From: Thermodesulfobacteriota bacterium
Lineage (GTDB): Bacteria; Desulfobacterota; DSM-4660; Desulfatiglandales; Desulfatiglandaceae
Assembly (NCBI GenBank): GCA_028278625.1
Contig: JANQDY010000255.1
Location: forward strand, 1-15,319
Reading direction: 5' to 3'
Length of the DNA stretch: 15,319 nucleotides
The notes beneath the pieces are model-generated. The model searched no databases. It worked only from the letters and a program-made list of their open reading frames with translations, and was not told the DNA's origin. Position numbers and translations under genes: made by a program. Shown piece by piece: positions 14,538 to 15,319 of the stretch; the first letter of the stretch is position 1, and each line of letters begins with the position of its first letter.

Positions 14538-15317
14538 TTAGAAGAAATCAAATCCCCGGGGCCCTTCCCTTGAAGGGCTCTCCCCGTTCTCGGTGAAACG
14601 TGCCATGAGGATTTTGATGCGGCTTATGAGACGAGAGCAGATAAAATGACTGATGGTTTCGATTTCTTCCCCCGCCTGATTGTATTTGATGTCCATAATA
14701 TCCACATAGATCCGGTTGACGGCGGGAAATGCGTCTTTGCCCTGGTCAAAGTAAATGGCCCGGTAAACGTTCTTCCCCATGAGAATGACCGTAAAATCAG
14801 CCGCAGGACAGATTTCGTGGATCACTGCTGCCGCATTATCCGGATAAATCACTAGGGGTCTTTTGTCCTCCACATAAAAGCAGATGAATTCTTTCAATAT
14901 TCCCTGCCAAAGGTTAAGCCACTGAGACGCTTTCAATGGTGGATGCGGCGGTTTTGAAATCATGCGTTTCAAGGTTTCCCGGGTCGCTTCAAGAATTTCT
15001 TTCTTCAATCTGGAAAAGACCTCTTCAAGAAACGCTGTGGGCTTGAACCCATGCCCGAATTGGGGTGGCAGATCTTCCCCATAGAGAAACTCCTTGGTCA
15101 TGGAAGGGAGAAACGCTATTTTTACGGCGTTCACGCAATGTTTGCCCTCTTTGAAACCGGATTTGAGGCTTCGGTGGTTTGCGGACCCAATGATTCTATC
15201 GGTGAGGTCGCCTGCTGCAAGGATGCCGGTTTTTTCAAGTCCTTTCACCAGAAACGGGCAGGTGAGATAGCGATAAAAGGCAGGGTCACTTAGAAAGACA
15301 TGCCGCAAGAATTGCAT
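14538..15317 (-). CDS. Unrecognised soluble protein (259 aa, possibly truncated by the window edge)
   Basis: I do not recognise this protein. It has 259 residues from an ATG two bases inside the right edge (MQFLRHVFLS). The frame may continue beyond the window, so the true start is unknown. No signal peptide or membrane helix is evident. The centre has a helical segment (about 93-120) and a Trp-containing stretch (SQWLNLWQGILKEF). The C-terminal half alternates strands and helices (RPLVIYPDNAAAVIHEICPAADFTVILMGKNVYRAIYFD), compatible with an alpha/beta fold. Near the end, RIYVDIMDIKYNQAGEEIETISHFICSRL is the most ordered-looking part. Cysteines are scattered, without a CxxC motif. It converges on zraP, 10 bases apart, so it belongs to another transcription unit that begins outside the window. 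Confidence 0.7.
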   Translation of the reverse strand: MQFLRHVFLSDPAFYRYLTCPFLVKGLEKTGILAAGDLTDRIIGSANHRSLKSGFKEGKHCVNAVKIAFLPSMTKEFLYGEDLPPQFGHGFKPTAFLEEVFSRLKKEILEATRETLKRMISKPPHPPLKASQWLNLWQGILKEFICFYVEDKRPLVIYPDNAAAVIHEICPAADFTVILMGKNVYRAIYFDQGKDAFPAVNRIYVDIMDIKYNQAGEEIETISHFICSRLISRIKILMARFTENGESPSREGPRGFDFF

Positions 15318-15319
15318 TT

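Noticed and set aside
14561..14578. GCCCTT/AAGGGC hairpin as a shared terminator for zraP and the right-edge gene
   Set aside because: It lies inside the coding end of the minus-strand gene, and neither side has a run of T residues directly after it.

Overview
This 15.3 kb window looks like chromosomal DNA from a Gram-negative bacterium, most likely a deltaproteobacterial (Desulfobacterota-like) lineage. That placement is inferred from an OprB-type carbohydrate porin, a complete ZraP/ZraS/ZraR envelope metal-stress module with sigma-54 promoters, a PBP1b with a UB2H domain beside a TPR lipoprotein, and a dCache/PAS sensor; it is not proven. Coding density is high, many genes overlap by ATGA, and there are no transposases, CRISPR arrays, rRNAs or tRNAs.

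Layout. (1) At the left edge, on the minus strand, is the N-terminal 729 codons or more of a membrane sensor: two N-terminal membrane helices, a periplasmic dCache-like region, a third helix, then two PAS domains. It runs off the window. It has no ATG at its best start and probably begins at TTG, behind a plausible sigma-70 promoter. (2) A gap of about 460 bp leads into a plus-strand ABC1/UbiB-family kinase-like gene. (3) Convergent to it is a 59-residue membrane protein with its own near-consensus promoter, wrapped in a perfect 9-bp inverted repeat. (4) A four-gene minus-strand operon follows, in transcription order: a MoaD/ThiS-like beta-grasp protein ending in Gly-Gly; an unrecognised 500-residue membrane protein with a possible cytoplasmic PH-like tail; PBP1b (mrcB); and a TPR lipoprotein that resembles the PBP1b activator LpoP. 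All junctions overlap. (5) An OprB-like porin diverges from this operon. (6) Minus-strand zraS-zraR (ATGA overlap) face away from plus-strand zraP across a regulatory region of about 310 bp. That region has a perfect -24/-12 promoter for zraP, a good -24/-12 match facing zraS, and two large dyads. (7) At the right edge is an unrecognised minus-strand gene, convergent with zraP and possibly truncated.

Two functional themes stand out. One is cell-wall synthesis: a PBP1b synthase, a candidate outer-membrane activator, and two co-transcribed proteins not normally tied to peptidoglycan. The other is envelope stress: ZraS (with a His/Met/Cys-containing insertion in its sensor domain) signals to ZraR, which probably activates zraP and its own operon through sigma-54. 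The most novel-looking part is the first two genes of the PBP1b operon.
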